A program made the translations under genes and the position numbers. A stretch of 64,000 nt of DNA from Streptomyces griseoviridis (GTDB taxonomy: Bacteria > Actinomycetota > Actinomycetes > Streptomycetales > Streptomycetaceae): the NCBI GenBank assembly GCA_014649155.1, contig BMSM01000034.1, positions 1 through 64,000 on the forward strand, in the 5' to 3' direction. A model generated the notes under the pieces. It did no database searches. It was given only the letters and a program-made list of their open reading frames with translations, and was not told the DNA's origin. Positions 50,065-59,147 of the stretch are shown here, in pieces. Position 1 is the stretch's first letter, and every line of letters begins with the position of its first letter.

Positions 50065-51291
50065 TCAGCCGGGCAGCACCCCGTGCCGGGCGAGGAAGGC
50101 GCGGGTGCGCTCGGGGGTGGCGAGCAGGCGCCACTGCCGGTCGGGCCGGCCGAAGTTGTCGGTGAACTCGTCGGCCGCGCTCCGGCACTCGCTCATCGCG
50201 CCCAGGAGCCGCCGGACGTGTTCGGGCGGCCGGAGCATGAACTCGGACCAGCGGGCCGCGCCCAGGACGACCTCGGCGCGGCGCCGCGCGACCCGGCGGC
50301 AGAACAGTTCGTCGAGGACCGGGTCGTCCAGGACGGCGTCCGCGACCACCTCGGCGCTGTACGAGGCGGTGTTGGCGCCCTGTCCGACGATGGGGTCGAC
50401 GACCGTGTGGGCGTCGCCGAGGGCGAGTGCGTACCGTCCGCCGGGCAGTTCGGCCCAGTCGGCCCGCACGGTCGGCGTGATCGCCGTCCGCACCAGGTCG
50501 AGGGGGCCGGTCAGGCCGAACCGGGCGGGGTCCGTGCGCGCGAAGACGGTGGGGTGGTGGGCGGCGAGTTCGGCACGGACGGCGCGGTCGAACGCGGCCG
50601 GGCCGGCCCGCTGGTCGAGGGCGCACAGGGCGTCCGCCCCGCCGCCGGGCACGCACTCGAACAGCAGGGCGGTGACGTGGCCGTGGCCGGAGTAGAGCGG
50701 GATCTCGATCAGTTCGCCGCGTCCGGGGGCCAGGGAGAGGGTCACGCCCTTGGGTTCGGCGGGTGCGACGCCGTGGTAGAGGCCCGCGCAGAGCCGGCGG
50801 CGCGGCGCGGTGGCCGAACCGGGGCCGTCCAGCCGGGGGAAGAGGTCCGCGAGCGGTCCCCGGCCGGTGGCGACGACGAGGAGGTCGTGGCGGGCCGCGA
50901 GCCCCGCCAGGTCGTCGGCGGCCACCCGGCCCGTGCGCAGTTCGCCCCCGCGGTCCTGGAAGACGTCGGTCAGGGCGGGCAGGACCAGCCGGTGGTCGAC
51001 GCCGCAGGAGGGGCTGGTGAAGTCGCCGCGGAACGTCAGGGGCCGGGGGCCGCCGACGTAGTGGTGGTGGCAGGTGTAGCCGTAGGTGTCGGCGGGCCAG
51101 AAGCCCACCCCGAGTGCCGCCTCCCGGCGCAGGGTCGGCGCGTGGTGGGCGACGGTGGCCGGCAGGGGGCCGGCGGCGATCTGGGCCGGGGTGCGGTCGC
51201 TGTAGAGGGTGACCGGGATGTCGTGGCGGCGGAGCAGAAGGCCCAGGTGGAGACCGGCCACCCCCGCCCCGATGATTCCGATGTCCGGCAT
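50065..51291 (-). CDS. styrene-monooxygenase (StyA)-like FAD oxygenase
   Basis: 408-aa group E flavoprotein-like protein. Rossmann start IGIIGAGVAGLHLGLLLRRH (residues 4-23), substrate region TYGYTCHHHYVGGPRPLTF and FAD motif ALALGDAHTVVDPIVGQGAN (about 292-311). Lacks an obvious NAD(P)H domain, so it would need reduced flavin from a separate reductase, as StyA does from StyB. The nearest candidate, at 36454, is 14 kb away. Substrate unknown. Confidence 0.8.
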   Translation of the reverse strand: MPDIGIIGAGVAGLHLGLLLRRHDIPVTLYSDRTPAQIAAGPLPATVAHHAPTLRREAALGVGFWPADTYGYTCHHHYVGGPRPLTFRGDFTSPSCGVDHRLVLPALTDVFQDRGGELRTGRVAADDLAGLAARHDLLVVATGRGPLADLFPRLDGPGSATAPRRRLCAGLYHGVAPAEPKGVTLSLAPGRGELIEIPLYSGHGHVTALLFECVPGGGADALCALDQRAGPAAFDRAVRAELAAHHPTVFARTDPARFGLTGPLDLVRTAITPTVRADWAELPGGRYALALGDAHTVVDPIVGQGANTASYSAEVVADAVLDDPVLDELFCRRVARRRAEVVLGAARWSEFMLRPPEHVRRLLGAMSECRSAADEFTDNFGRPDRQWRLLATPERTRAFLARHGVLPG

Positions 51292-51867
51292 GGCGGCCCT
51301 CCCGACGCGACCGTGGGTCCGGTGACTGGTGCACGCAGTCGCGCGGGGAGCCTTACCCCGTCCCGCGGTCACCATGCCGGTCACCGGGCGGACCGGCCTG
51401 GGCCGGCCGCCTCCTCCGCCCAGGCGCTCGCGCGGGGGCGGCGGTGAGGCCCCGTTGACAGGGGCGGAGGAGGGATCACACAATCGTCGCCATGCACATC
51501 TGCCGGTTCGCCTCGTCCACGGGAGCTTCGCGCGTCCCGGAGCGAACCGGGTGTCCGCGCTCCGGCCGTTAGGCCCTGTCCCCGACCTCCCGTCTGCCGG
51601 GCGCCGCCCTCCACGCACGTCCGCCGCGCCGGCCCGCCCTCCGGGCGGATGACGAAGGTGTGACGACAGGACCTCAGCCGGAGGCCCTCCCGCGAGCCCT
51701 CCCCCGCTCGCCCTCTTTTCCCCGACGCACCGGCGTCCGTCGTCCCGGACGCCCATCCGCCGCCTCCCGGTCCGCGCCCGACGGCGGCACGCCCGGACGC
51801 CCCCGTGCCCGCGGTGCCGCCGCGGGTCCGCCGTCCGGGCCGGACCGGCCCGCAGGAGAGGAACCCC
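51292..51867. other. 576-bp divergent gap, no supported gene
   Basis: Only short frames are open. A 26-codon frame from ATG 51492 (MHICRFASSTGASRVPER) is the sole candidate small ORF, but no ribosome site was found. The region must hold promoters of the divergent StyA-like and TauD genes. GGAGAG before 51868 serves TauD. Confidence 0.5.
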
Positions 51868-52806
51868 ATGACCGTCACGTCCACCGCCCCGGCCGCCGTA
51901 CTGCGCACCGCGCGCATCCCCGGAGACGGCATCTACGAGGGGCCGCGCGTCCTGCGCCGGCTGCCCGCCGGGTGGGAGGAGCGGCCCTACGAGCTGTTCG
52001 AGGTCGTCCCGCAGGCCCGCACGATCGGTGCCGAGATCCGCGGGGTGGACCTCGCCCGCCCGCTGACGCCCGCCCTGCGCGCGGAACTGGACCGTGCCCT
52101 GCTGGAGTGGAAGGTGCTCTTCTTCCGCGCCCAGCACCTCACCTCCGGCCGGCAGCGCGCCTTCGCCCGCAACTGGGGCGAGCTGGAGACCAACCCCCTG
52201 CTCGCCACCGGGGCCGGCGCGGACGTCGTCCGCTTCGCCAAGGGCGGGGACGCCACCCCGACGTTCGAGAACGTCTGGCACACCGACGTCACCTTCCGTG
52301 AGCGTCCCGCGCTGGGCGCCGTCCTCCAGCTCCGCGAGGTGCCCCCGTCCGGCGGCGACACCCTGTGGGCGGACATGGCCGCCGCCTACGACAACCTGCC
52401 GCGGGAGGTGAGGGAACGCGTCGACGGCGCCCGCGCCGTGCACGACTTCATCCCCGGTTTCGCCCGTTTCTACGGCCCCGAGCGGCTCGCCCCCTTCCAG
52501 GAGGTCTTCCCGCCGGTGGAACACCCCGTGGTGCGTGTCCACCCGGCGACCGGACGGCGGACCCTGTTCGTCAACGCCTCCTTCACCACGCGCATCACCG
52601 GCCTGGACCGCGACGAGAGCGACCGGCTGCTGCGGCTGCTGTTCCAGCAGGCACACGTCCCGGAGTACCAGGTGCGGTTCCGCTGGCAGCCGGGGGACGT
52701 CGCGTTCTGGGACAACCGCGCCACCCAGCACTACGCCGTGAACGACTACGGCTCCCACCGCCGCGTCGCCGAACGCGTCGCCGTCGTCGGCGACCGCCCC
52801 TTCTGA
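51868..52806 (+). CDS. TauD/TfdA-family Fe(II)/2-oxoglutarate dioxygenase
   Basis: 312-aa enzyme. ARTIGAEIRGVDLARPLTPA at the N-terminus, metal motif ENVWHTDVTFRERPALG (HxD, about 131-145), and distal ligand FWDNRATQHYAVNDYG with RVAERVAVVGD. Close to taurine/alkylsulfonate dioxygenases by motif spacing, so a sulfonate substrate is plausible. Different from the NRPS-operon homologue at 7553. It converges with the carboxylesterase gene. Confidence 0.87.
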   Translation: MTVTSTAPAAVLRTARIPGDGIYEGPRVLRRLPAGWEERPYELFEVVPQARTIGAEIRGVDLARPLTPALRAELDRALLEWKVLFFRAQHLTSGRQRAFARNWGELETNPLLATGAGADVVRFAKGGDATPTFENVWHTDVTFRERPALGAVLQLREVPPSGGDTLWADMAAAYDNLPREVRERVDGARAVHDFIPGFARFYGPERLAPFQEVFPPVEHPVVRVHPATGRRTLFVNASFTTRITGLDRDESDRLLRLLFQQAHVPEYQVRFRWQPGDVAFWDNRATQHYAVNDYGSHRRVAERVAVVGDRPF

Positions 52807-52864
52807 CCCTGCCGCGCGGGACCCGTCCGGGACGGCGCCGGCGTCCCGGACGGGGTTCCCCGGA

Positions 52865-54421
52865 TCAGCCCGCGGGCTGGTTCCAGAGGTCGCACTTGTG
52901 GCGTTCGGGGAAGGTCGTCTGCGCGGTGACCCCCTCGGGGTCGAGGACCTGGACCTTCGGGTGGAGCGGCCAGTACGGAGCACCGGCGGTGTACGGGACA
53001 CCGGTGCGCGCGAAGGCCGTCCAATAGCCGAGCATCGTGTCCGCGAGGGCGTTCTGCGCGGGGGTTCCGGTGACGGCGCCGAAGACGTAGCGGATCTCCG
53101 AGCCGTGCGGGGCGCCGGGCGGGAAGCTGATCGGCAGGTTCAGGTGGTCCATGGCGTGCCGGTCGGCGAACTCGTACTGGTAGGACCGGACGTACCGGGC
53201 CATCAGTCCGGCGGTCCGGGACTGCGGGCAGGCGAACGGGGAGTCGGTGAGGACAGCGCCCAGCGCCTCGGCGGGGCTTCCGTAGTCGGACAAGGGGTAG
53301 CGCGCGAGGACCGCGTCGGCCCGGTCGCCGTACAGGGCGCGGACCGCGGGCGGGTATCCGGCGGCGGTGAGGCGGCGGCCGGCCAGGTCGTAGGTGGTCG
53401 CCACGGAGAGCCGGCCCTCGTCGGCGGTGGTGCCCTGGAGGACGGGGACGCGGTGGAACCGCCCGCTCTCCAGCGCGTCCGTCACCTGCCGGGGCAGGAC
53501 GGCGCCGTCGACATTGGGGGTCCAGCGGGCGGTGGGACTCTGCGCGGCGGCGAGCAGCCGGTCCGCGGACAGGGCCCGCAGGCAGGCGGCGTCCGCGCAG
53601 CCCAGCGTGCCGGCCCAGGCGGCGCCGCCGGTCTGCTGCGACTCCTGGGTGGGCAGCGTGAATCCGCAGCCGGACTGGGCGATGGCCCGGTCGAACAGGC
53701 CGGTGGCGCGCGGCGAGACCAGGTGCTGGCAGACGCTGCCGCCGCCCGCCGACTCGCCGAAGACCGTGACGTTGCCCGGGTCACCGCCGAACGCGGCCAC
53801 GTTGTCGCGGACCCAGCGCAGCGCGGCCTGCTGGTCGAGCAGTCCGTAGTTGCCCGAGATCCCCTCGGGGGACTCCGCCGCCAGGTCCGGGTGGGCCAGG
53901 TAACCGAAGACGCCCAGGCGGTAGTTGAGGGTGACGACGATCACGTCGCCGCGGGCCGCGAGGGTACTGCCGTCGTAGAAGGCGCCGGAGCCGACGGTGA
54001 AACCGCCGCCGTGGATCCACACCATCACCGGCCGTTTGAGCAGCGACGGGCGGGCGGGGGTGTGGACGTTGAGGTAGAGGCAGTCCTCACTGGGGGTGCC
54101 GGGTCCGGCCAGGTCGCCCCAGGGGCTGTCCGAGCCGGTCTGCGCGCAGGGGTCGCCCGGCGCGGTGGCGTCCCGGACGCCGCTCCAGCGGGCGGGGGCT
54201 TCCGGCGGGCGCCACCGGCGCGTACCGATCGGGGGCGCCGCGTAGGGGATGCCGAGGTAGGAGTGGGCGGCCTGCCCGGCCGCGCCCCGGACCTGGCCGT
54301 ACCGGGTGGTGACGGTGGGGCCTTCGGCGGCTGCCGCGGGGACGGACCACATCCCGGTGACGAGCAGCAGGAGCGCGCCCACCCAAGCGCCGATATGTCG
54401 CGTCCATGTCATCCATGTCAT
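52865..54421 (-). CDS. secreted carboxylesterase type B
   Basis: 518-aa enzyme. Signal peptide WVGALLLLVTGMWSVPAAAA (residues about 13-32). SYLGIPYAAPPIGTRRWRPP, EDCLYLNVHTPA, oxyanion hole VMVWIHGGGFTVGSG, nucleophile elbow TVFGESAGGGSV (Ser about 219), Glu in TADEGRLS and His in PGAPHGSEIRYVFG. Cys pairs as in type B esterases. ATG 54421 has GGAGG about 8 nt upstream; ATG 54412 is an alternative. Divergent from the MarR gene at 54635. Confidence 0.9.
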   Translation of the reverse strand: MTWMTWTRHIGAWVGALLLLVTGMWSVPAAAAEGPTVTTRYGQVRGAAGQAAHSYLGIPYAAPPIGTRRWRPPEAPARWSGVRDATAPGDPCAQTGSDSPWGDLAGPGTPSEDCLYLNVHTPARPSLLKRPVMVWIHGGGFTVGSGAFYDGSTLAARGDVIVVTLNYRLGVFGYLAHPDLAAESPEGISGNYGLLDQQAALRWVRDNVAAFGGDPGNVTVFGESAGGGSVCQHLVSPRATGLFDRAIAQSGCGFTLPTQESQQTGGAAWAGTLGCADAACLRALSADRLLAAAQSPTARWTPNVDGAVLPRQVTDALESGRFHRVPVLQGTTADEGRLSVATTYDLAGRRLTAAGYPPAVRALYGDRADAVLARYPLSDYGSPAEALGAVLTDSPFACPQSRTAGLMARYVRSYQYEFADRHAMDHLNLPISFPPGAPHGSEIRYVFGAVTGTPAQNALADTMLGYWTAFARTGVPYTAGAPYWPLHPKVQVLDPEGVTAQTTFPERHKCDLWNQPAG

Positions 54422-54634
54422 GAGACGACCTCCGTGGGGTTCGGACGATGCCCTGCGGAGTCTGGCCGTCCCGGGGGCGTCCGCCATCGCGTGAATCACC
54501 GGCCTTCGGCGCCGGGGCCCGCACGCCGGGCACGCCTTCACCTGGTCCTGCTTGCGCCGCGGGTCTCCGGGTACAGCGTTGTGCGACGGGGGTGACACCC
54601 GTACGGCCCGGAGCTTACGGAAAGTGATGCGCTC

Positions 54635-55105
54635 GTGACCCGTTCCACCGGTCCCGATGACGATCCGCACACCATCGCCCGGGACCTGGCCGGCGCGGTG
54701 GACAGCCTGACGGCCCTGTGGTCCCTGGCGGCGCAGGGCGCCGCGCTGCGGCTGTCCCCGCACCAGCTGCGGGCGTTGCGGATCCTGGAGGCGGCGCCCG
54801 GCCTGAATCTGACGGCCCTGGCCCAGCGGATGGACATCGGGCCGCCCACGGCCAGCCGGCTCTGCGACCGGCTGGAGGCGGCCGGCCTGCTGGAGCGGGA
54901 GGCGCATCCGCACCGGCGCCGCGAGGTGCGGCTGCGGCCGAGCGCCCACGGCCGGCGCGTCCTGGCGGAGGTGGCCGAACTGCGGACCCGGGCACTGGCG
55001 TCCGCGATGGCCGCGATGGCGCCCGGCGACCGGGCGGCGATGCGCCGCGGGCTGGTGGCCTTCCTCCTCGCCGGGGAAGCGGCGCCCCGGTCCGCCCCGG
55101 AGTGA
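54635..55105 (+). CDS. MarR-family transcriptional regulator
   Basis: 156-aa winged-helix protein: LRLSPHQLRALRILEAAPGL, HTH LTALAQRMDIGPPTASRLCD, and RLEAAGLLEREAHPHRRREV (wing). It shares the SRLCDRLxAAG block and layout with the MarR at 57008; the two bracket an anti-sigma-type kinase and a PP2C phosphatase. It is probably a paralogue pair controlling this signalling block. Starts with GTG. Confidence 0.82.
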   Translation: MTRSTGPDDDPHTIARDLAGAVDSLTALWSLAAQGAALRLSPHQLRALRILEAAPGLNLTALAQRMDIGPPTASRLCDRLEAAGLLEREAHPHRRREVRLRPSAHGRRVLAEVAELRTRALASAMAAMAPGDRAAMRRGLVAFLLAGEAAPRSAPE

Positions 55106-55112
55106 GCGGCCG

Positions 55113-55601
55113 TCAGATCCCCGGCCGCGGGGAGGCCGGCACGGCGTCCCAGGCGACGACGGTGACCGTGGTCCCGCCACCGGGTTCCGTGTCGATCGCG
55201 AACTCGTCGACCAGCCGTCTGGCCCCGCTCAGCCCGAGCCCGAGTCCGCCGCCGGTGCTGTAGCCGTCGCCCATCGCCCGCTCGACGTCGACGATGCCGG
55301 GCCCCTTGTCGACGAAGACCAGCCGGACCCCGCGGACCCGTTCCCGGCACAGGGGGCCGATCTCCAGGTGCCCGCCGCCGCCGTGGAGCAGGGTGTTGCG
55401 GGCCAGCTCGCTGGCGGCGGTGATCAGCTTGGTCTGCCGCACCAGCCCGAGGCCGAGTCCGGCGGCGGACCGCCGGACCTGCTGCCTGACCCAGGCCAGG
55501 TCCTCCTCCGTACCGATCGGCACGGTCGAGGCGGGCAGTGCGGCGGGCTCGTCGGGAGGCCGGCCGCGCGAGGGGACACCGACCCGCTCCGTCACCTGCA
55601 T
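55113..55601 (-). CDS. RsbW/RsbT-like ATP-binding (HATPase) anti-sigma regulatory kinase
   Basis: 162-aa GHKL-fold protein: N box TAASELARNTLLHGGGGHLE (about 71-90), G1 VFVDKGPGIVDVERAM, G2 GGGLGLGLSGARRLVDEFAI and GGGTTVTVVAWD. It would phosphorylate an STAS antagonist or bind a sigma factor. ATG 55601 has AGAGGGAGACG directly upstream; ATG 55673 is less likely. It sits beside a PP2C gene on the same strand, a usual partner. Confidence 0.85.
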   Translation of the reverse strand: MQVTERVGVPSRGRPPDEPAALPASTVPIGTEEDLAWVRQQVRRSAAGLGLGLVRQTKLITAASELARNTLLHGGGGHLEIGPLCRERVRGVRLVFVDKGPGIVDVERAMGDGYSTGGGLGLGLSGARRLVDEFAIDTEPGGGTTVTVVAWDAVPASPRPGI

Positions 55602-55720
55602 CGTCTCCCTCTGCACGGCTCCGGTGCCGCGGACCGGCCGTACGCCGCCCGACTGTTTATTGCCGTATGACAAACTTTAGCCTCGGGCGGCGACCGGGAA
55701 CAACACGCCCTTCCGGCCGG

Positions 55721-56881
55721 TCAGCGTCCGCGCCAGTCCAGGCAGAGCACCAGGGCGTCGTCGTCCGGCGCGGACCGGTCGTGACGGCCGGTCAGTTCCC
55801 GCAGGACGGCCCGCGGCACCTCGGCGGCGGGCAGCAGCCGGGTGGCCTGCACGGCGCGGAACAGCGCGTTCTCGCCGTACACCTCGCCCTGCGGCGAGAC
55901 GGCCTCGTAGACGCCGTCGCTGACGGAGATCAGACGGTCGCCGGGCCGGACCTCGAACTCCTGCGCCTCGTAGTCGGTCTCCTCGAACATGCCGAGCGGC
56001 AGCTGGGCCTCGAACTCGACCTTCTCCACCACGCCGTCCCGCAGTCGCAGCAGCAACGGGGAGCCGGCGTCGACCACCTGGACGCGCCCGGTGGCGAGGT
56101 CGAAGTCGAACATCAGCACGGAGAGATAGCTGCGGCCCCCGTAGTGCGCGAAGACCGCCTGGTCGGCCAGGCACGCCTGGTCGGCGACGGACAGCCCGGC
56201 CCGCCGCGCGTTGCGCCAGGCGTTGACGGCGAGGTTGGTCAGCAGCGACGCCTCGGTGCCCTCGCCCATGCCGTTGGTGACGTACAGCATGAGGTGGTCG
56301 GCCGTCGCGGACCAGTCGAAGTTGTCACCGAAGATGGCGTACGCGGGCTCCAGCTGGGCGCCGAGTTCGTACTCGGGCCGCGCGCAGGAACGGCCGGGCA
56401 GGAGCTGCCACTGCATCTCGGCCGCCAGGGTGAGCCGGTCGGTACGCCGGGCCAGCAGATAGCGGTCGGTGTCGCGTTCGGCCACGATCAGCTCGTGGCC
56501 GAGGACCTCGGCGATCTCCGCCAGCTCGGGCAGGACCTCGCGCACCCCGTCCCCGGCCGGCAGGACCACCGACAGCACGCCGAGCCGGTCCCCGCGCACG
56601 GTGACCGGCAGGTGTACCCGCGTCCGTCCCCCGCCGGCCGGTTCCAGGCACGGCTCCTGGGCGCCGAAGGCGCGGCCCGCCGGGCCGTGGTGCACGGAGA
56701 CGGGTGCGGCGGCGTGCGGCGGCGTCGAGACCGGCCGCAGCACCGTGAGGCCGTAGTCGGCCAGGAAGAGATCGGCGCCGTCCGCCGCGTAACCCGTCGC
56801 CAGTTCCCGGTGGACGGTCTCGGGCAGTTCGTGGGGCGCCGCCGTGCGCAGCGCGCGTACGACGGCCATGAATCTGTTCAC
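55721..56881 (-). CDS. PP2C-family (SpoIIE-type) phosphatase with N-terminal GAF-like region
   Basis: 386-aa protein. Residues 1-150 look GAF-like (ADLFLADYGLTVLRPVSTPP, RVHLPVTVRGDRLGVLSVVL). The PP2C domain follows: EYELGAQLEPAYAIFGDNFD, HLMLYVTNGMGEGTEASLL, SVLMFDFDLATGRVQVVDAG, PLLLRLRDG and GDRLISVSDGVYEAV. It would dephosphorylate an STAS antagonist. VSDGV and NFD metal residues are present; NGMGEG replaces the usual DVxGHG, so activity may be altered. GTG 56881 (VNRFMAVVRAL) fits relatives; ATG 56869 is an alternative. Confidence 0.8.
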   Translation of the reverse strand: MNRFMAVVRALRTAAPHELPETVHRELATGYAADGADLFLADYGLTVLRPVSTPPHAAAPVSVHHGPAGRAFGAQEPCLEPAGGGRTRVHLPVTVRGDRLGVLSVVLPAGDGVREVLPELAEIAEVLGHELIVAERDTDRYLLARRTDRLTLAAEMQWQLLPGRSCARPEYELGAQLEPAYAIFGDNFDWSATADHLMLYVTNGMGEGTEASLLTNLAVNAWRNARRAGLSVADQACLADQAVFAHYGGRSYLSVLMFDFDLATGRVQVVDAGSPLLLRLRDGVVEKVEFEAQLPLGMFEETDYEAQEFEVRPGDRLISVSDGVYEAVSPQGEVYGENALFRAVQATRLLPAAEVPRAVLRELTGRHDRSAPDDDALVLCLDWRGR

Positions 56882-57007
56882 GTTAGCGAATACACCTGTC
56901 CTTCGTCGCAAGGTCCACGTACGTTTCTCGGGCCGCGGGGCCGTATCGTGCGTTTGCGGTCGTCCCGCACCTAGTACGCTGGCGGGCAGTCCAGCGTCTG
57001 CGAGAGT

Positions 57008-57505
57008 GTGACCGTGACCGTCTTCCGTCCCCGCCCGGAGCCCGAGGACGTCGCGCGCGTGACCGCGACCGCCGCGGAGCTGCTGGAAGTCCTGTGGGGC
57101 CGGGCCTCGACGGCGCCCGCCTCCGCGTCGCAGCTGCGGGTGCTGCATATCCTGGAGCACCACGAGGGCATCAACCTGGGCACCCTCGCCGACTCCCTCG
57201 CCTCCACGCCGCCGTCCGCCAGCCGGCTCTGCGACCGGTTGCAGGCGGCCGGGTTCGTCGAGCGGGTCACCGGCCCGGACGACCGGCGCGAGGTACGGCT
57301 GCGCCTCAGCGGCCGGGGCCGCGCCTTCCTCGCCGACCTGCGGTCCCGCCGGGAGCGGGAACTGCGGTCGGTGCTGGCGCTGATGCCGGCCGCCGAGCGG
57401 GCCGCGCTGCTGACCGGCCTGGAGGCCTTCTGCGCCGCGGCGACCGGGAGGTACGGCGTCGAGGCGGGCGCGGAGGACCGGGCGGCCGGCGGCCGTACGG
57501 CCTGA
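57008..57505 (+). CDS. MarR-family transcriptional regulator
   Basis: 165-aa winged-helix protein: ASQLRVLHILEHHEGINLGT, LADSLASTPPSASRLCDRLQ, AAGFVERVTGPDDRREVRLR. It resembles the MarR at 54635 in layout and the SRLCDRL recognition-helix end. It is divergent from the PP2C gene by about 125 bp and likely regulates it. GTG 57008 is used; a TACGCT -10-like element lies about 30 nt upstream. Confidence 0.82.
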   Translation: MTVTVFRPRPEPEDVARVTATAAELLEVLWGRASTAPASASQLRVLHILEHHEGINLGTLADSLASTPPSASRLCDRLQAAGFVERVTGPDDRREVRLRLSGRGRAFLADLRSRRERELRSVLALMPAAERAALLTGLEAFCAAATGRYGVEAGAEDRAAGGRTA

Positions 57506-57686
57506 ACCGCGGTCCGCTCCCCGCCTCCGGTGCCCTCGCCCCTGCGGAACATCTCCGCCCCTGCCCCTCCGTCCGCGACACGGCCCCCTTCCGGCGGTCA
57601 TGTCCTCTCGCGTGCCGGATACCCCGGCCTGCCCGCGATGTGCGTGGCGTGTGGTGGACGTCTCCGGCGGGCCGGGGCGGCGCGGG

Positions 57687-58655
57687 TCAGCCGGCGAGGA
57701 GCGCGGCGAAACGGGCGGTGTCGACGTTGCCGCCGGAGGCGATGACGCCGATCCGCCGGGGCGGCTCCTCGACGCGGCCGGCCAGCAGCGCGGCGAGGGC
57801 GCTGGCGCCGCTGGGTTCGAGGACGATCTTCAGGCGTTCGAAGGCGAACCGCATGCCGCGCACGATCTCCTCGTCGCTGACGAGCGCGATCTCGTCGACC
57901 AGCCGCCGGTTCACGGCGAAGGTGAGTTCGCCGGGGGTGGGTACGGCCTGGCCGTCGGCGACGGTGCGCGGCACGGGCACGGCGACGCGTTTCCCGGCGG
58001 CCAGGGAACGCCTGGTGTCGTCCCCCGCCTCGGGTTCCACGCCGACGACCCGGACGGCCGGGTGCAGGGCCTTGGCGGCGACGGCGCTGCCGGCGATGAG
58101 CCCGCCCCCGCCGACGGGCACGAGGAGGGCGTCGAGCGGCCCGGTCTCCTCCAGCAGTTCCAGGGCGGCGGTGCCCTGCCCGGCGATGACGTGCGGGTGG
58201 TCGTAGGGCGGGATCAGGGCCATGCCGTTGTCCCTGGCCAGGGCCTCGCCCAGCGCGGTGCGGTCCTCGGTGTAGCGGTCGTAGGTGACGATCCGCGCGC
58301 CGTAGCCGGCGGTGGCCTCCCGCTTGGCGCGCGGGGCGTCCTCGGGCATCAGGATGACGGCGTGGGTGCCCAGTTCGCGAGCGGCCAGCGCGGTGGCCTG
58401 GGCATGGTTGCCGGAGGAGTACGCGGCGATGCCCCGGGCCCGCTGCTCCGGGGAGAGCCGGGCGGCGGCGTGGTAGGCGCCGCGGAACTTGAAGGCGCCG
58501 ACCCGCTGGAAGTTCTCGCACTTGACGAAGACCTCGGCGCCCGTCAGGGCGTTCAGGGTGCGGGAGGTCAGGACGGGCGTGCGGTGGGCGACGCCCTCCA
58601 GGAGCGCGGCGGCGGCCCGGACGTCGGCGAAGGTCACCGGGTCGGAGGCGGTCAT
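57687..58655 (-). CDS. threonine ammonia-lyase / serine-threonine dehydratase (PLP)
   Basis: 322-aa fold-type II PLP enzyme converting threonine to 2-oxobutyrate (or serine to pyruvate). PLP Lys in VGAFKFRGAYHA (about residue 56), substrate loop YSSGNHAQATAL, phosphate-binding VGGGGLIAG (about 176-184) and C-terminal ASGGNVD. It has no ACT regulatory domain, so it is the short catabolic/unregulated form. GGAAGG lies 8 nt before ATG 58655. Confidence 0.9.
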   Translation of the reverse strand: MTASDPVTFADVRAAAALLEGVAHRTPVLTSRTLNALTGAEVFVKCENFQRVGAFKFRGAYHAAARLSPEQRARGIAAYSSGNHAQATALAARELGTHAVILMPEDAPRAKREATAGYGARIVTYDRYTEDRTALGEALARDNGMALIPPYDHPHVIAGQGTAALELLEETGPLDALLVPVGGGGLIAGSAVAAKALHPAVRVVGVEPEAGDDTRRSLAAGKRVAVPVPRTVADGQAVPTPGELTFAVNRRLVDEIALVSDEEIVRGMRFAFERLKIVLEPSGASALAALLAGRVEEPPRRIGVIASGGNVDTARFAALLAG

Positions 58656-58700
58656 GGCAGGTCCCTTCCGGTGGGGCGGGTGCCGGGCCGGCGGACGACC

Positions 58701-58740
58701 GGGCCCGGTCCGCACCGTTCGCACGGTGCAGACCGGGCCC
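58701..58740. terminator. long terminator hairpin
   Basis: GGGCCCGGTC (58701-58710) with GCACCGT (58712-58718), loop TCGC, ACGGTGC (58723-58729) and GACCGGGCCC (58731-58740): 17 pairs with one C/A mismatch. It lies 72 bp after the stop of the small secreted protein gene (58813, minus) and 46 bp before the dehydratase start, so it separates the two minus-strand genes. Confidence 0.8.
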
Positions 58741-58812
58741 GATGGTACCGCCGGACGGGTGCCGTCCCCGGGGCCCGTCGTTCGGCTCACGCCGCGGCCA
58801 CGGGGCCGGGGG

Positions 58813-59049
58813 TCAGTCCCGGCCGGACTCGATCTCCAGCTCGGCACCGCGGTGCCGCTCGTCCTTGGCGGCCCAGGTGACGCCGCCCTCGCCGCCGACG
58901 TTCAGGAACCGGCCCTTGGCGCGGTGGTCGAAGTAGCTGCCCTCCAGCTCGAAGCCCTGCGGCCCCTCGGTCGCGCTCGCGGCACCGGCACCCATCATCG
59001 CGACCGTCACGGACAGCAGTCCGGCGGCGGCGAACGTACGCATACGCAT
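58813..59049 (-). CDS. small secreted protein of unknown function
   Basis: 78-aa exported peptide. Signal RTFAAAGLLSVTVAMMGAGA cleaved near ASA (about residue 26). The mature ~52 residues are charged (GSYFDHRAKGRFLNVGGEGG, AKDERHRGAELEIES), with no Cys. GGGAGA lies 5 nt before ATG 59049. Not a chaplin; family not recognised. Confidence 0.75.
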   Translation of the reverse strand: MRMRTFAAAGLLSVTVAMMGAGAASATEGPQGFELEGSYFDHRAKGRFLNVGGEGGVTWAAKDERHRGAELEIESGRD

Positions 59050-59147
59050 GCGTGTCTCCCAATCTCGTACGGGTTGGACGTCGCCATGCCTTCCCCGGTA
59101 TCCGGCGGACGGCCCGGAACCCGCCGACGATCACCCGAAAGACATGC

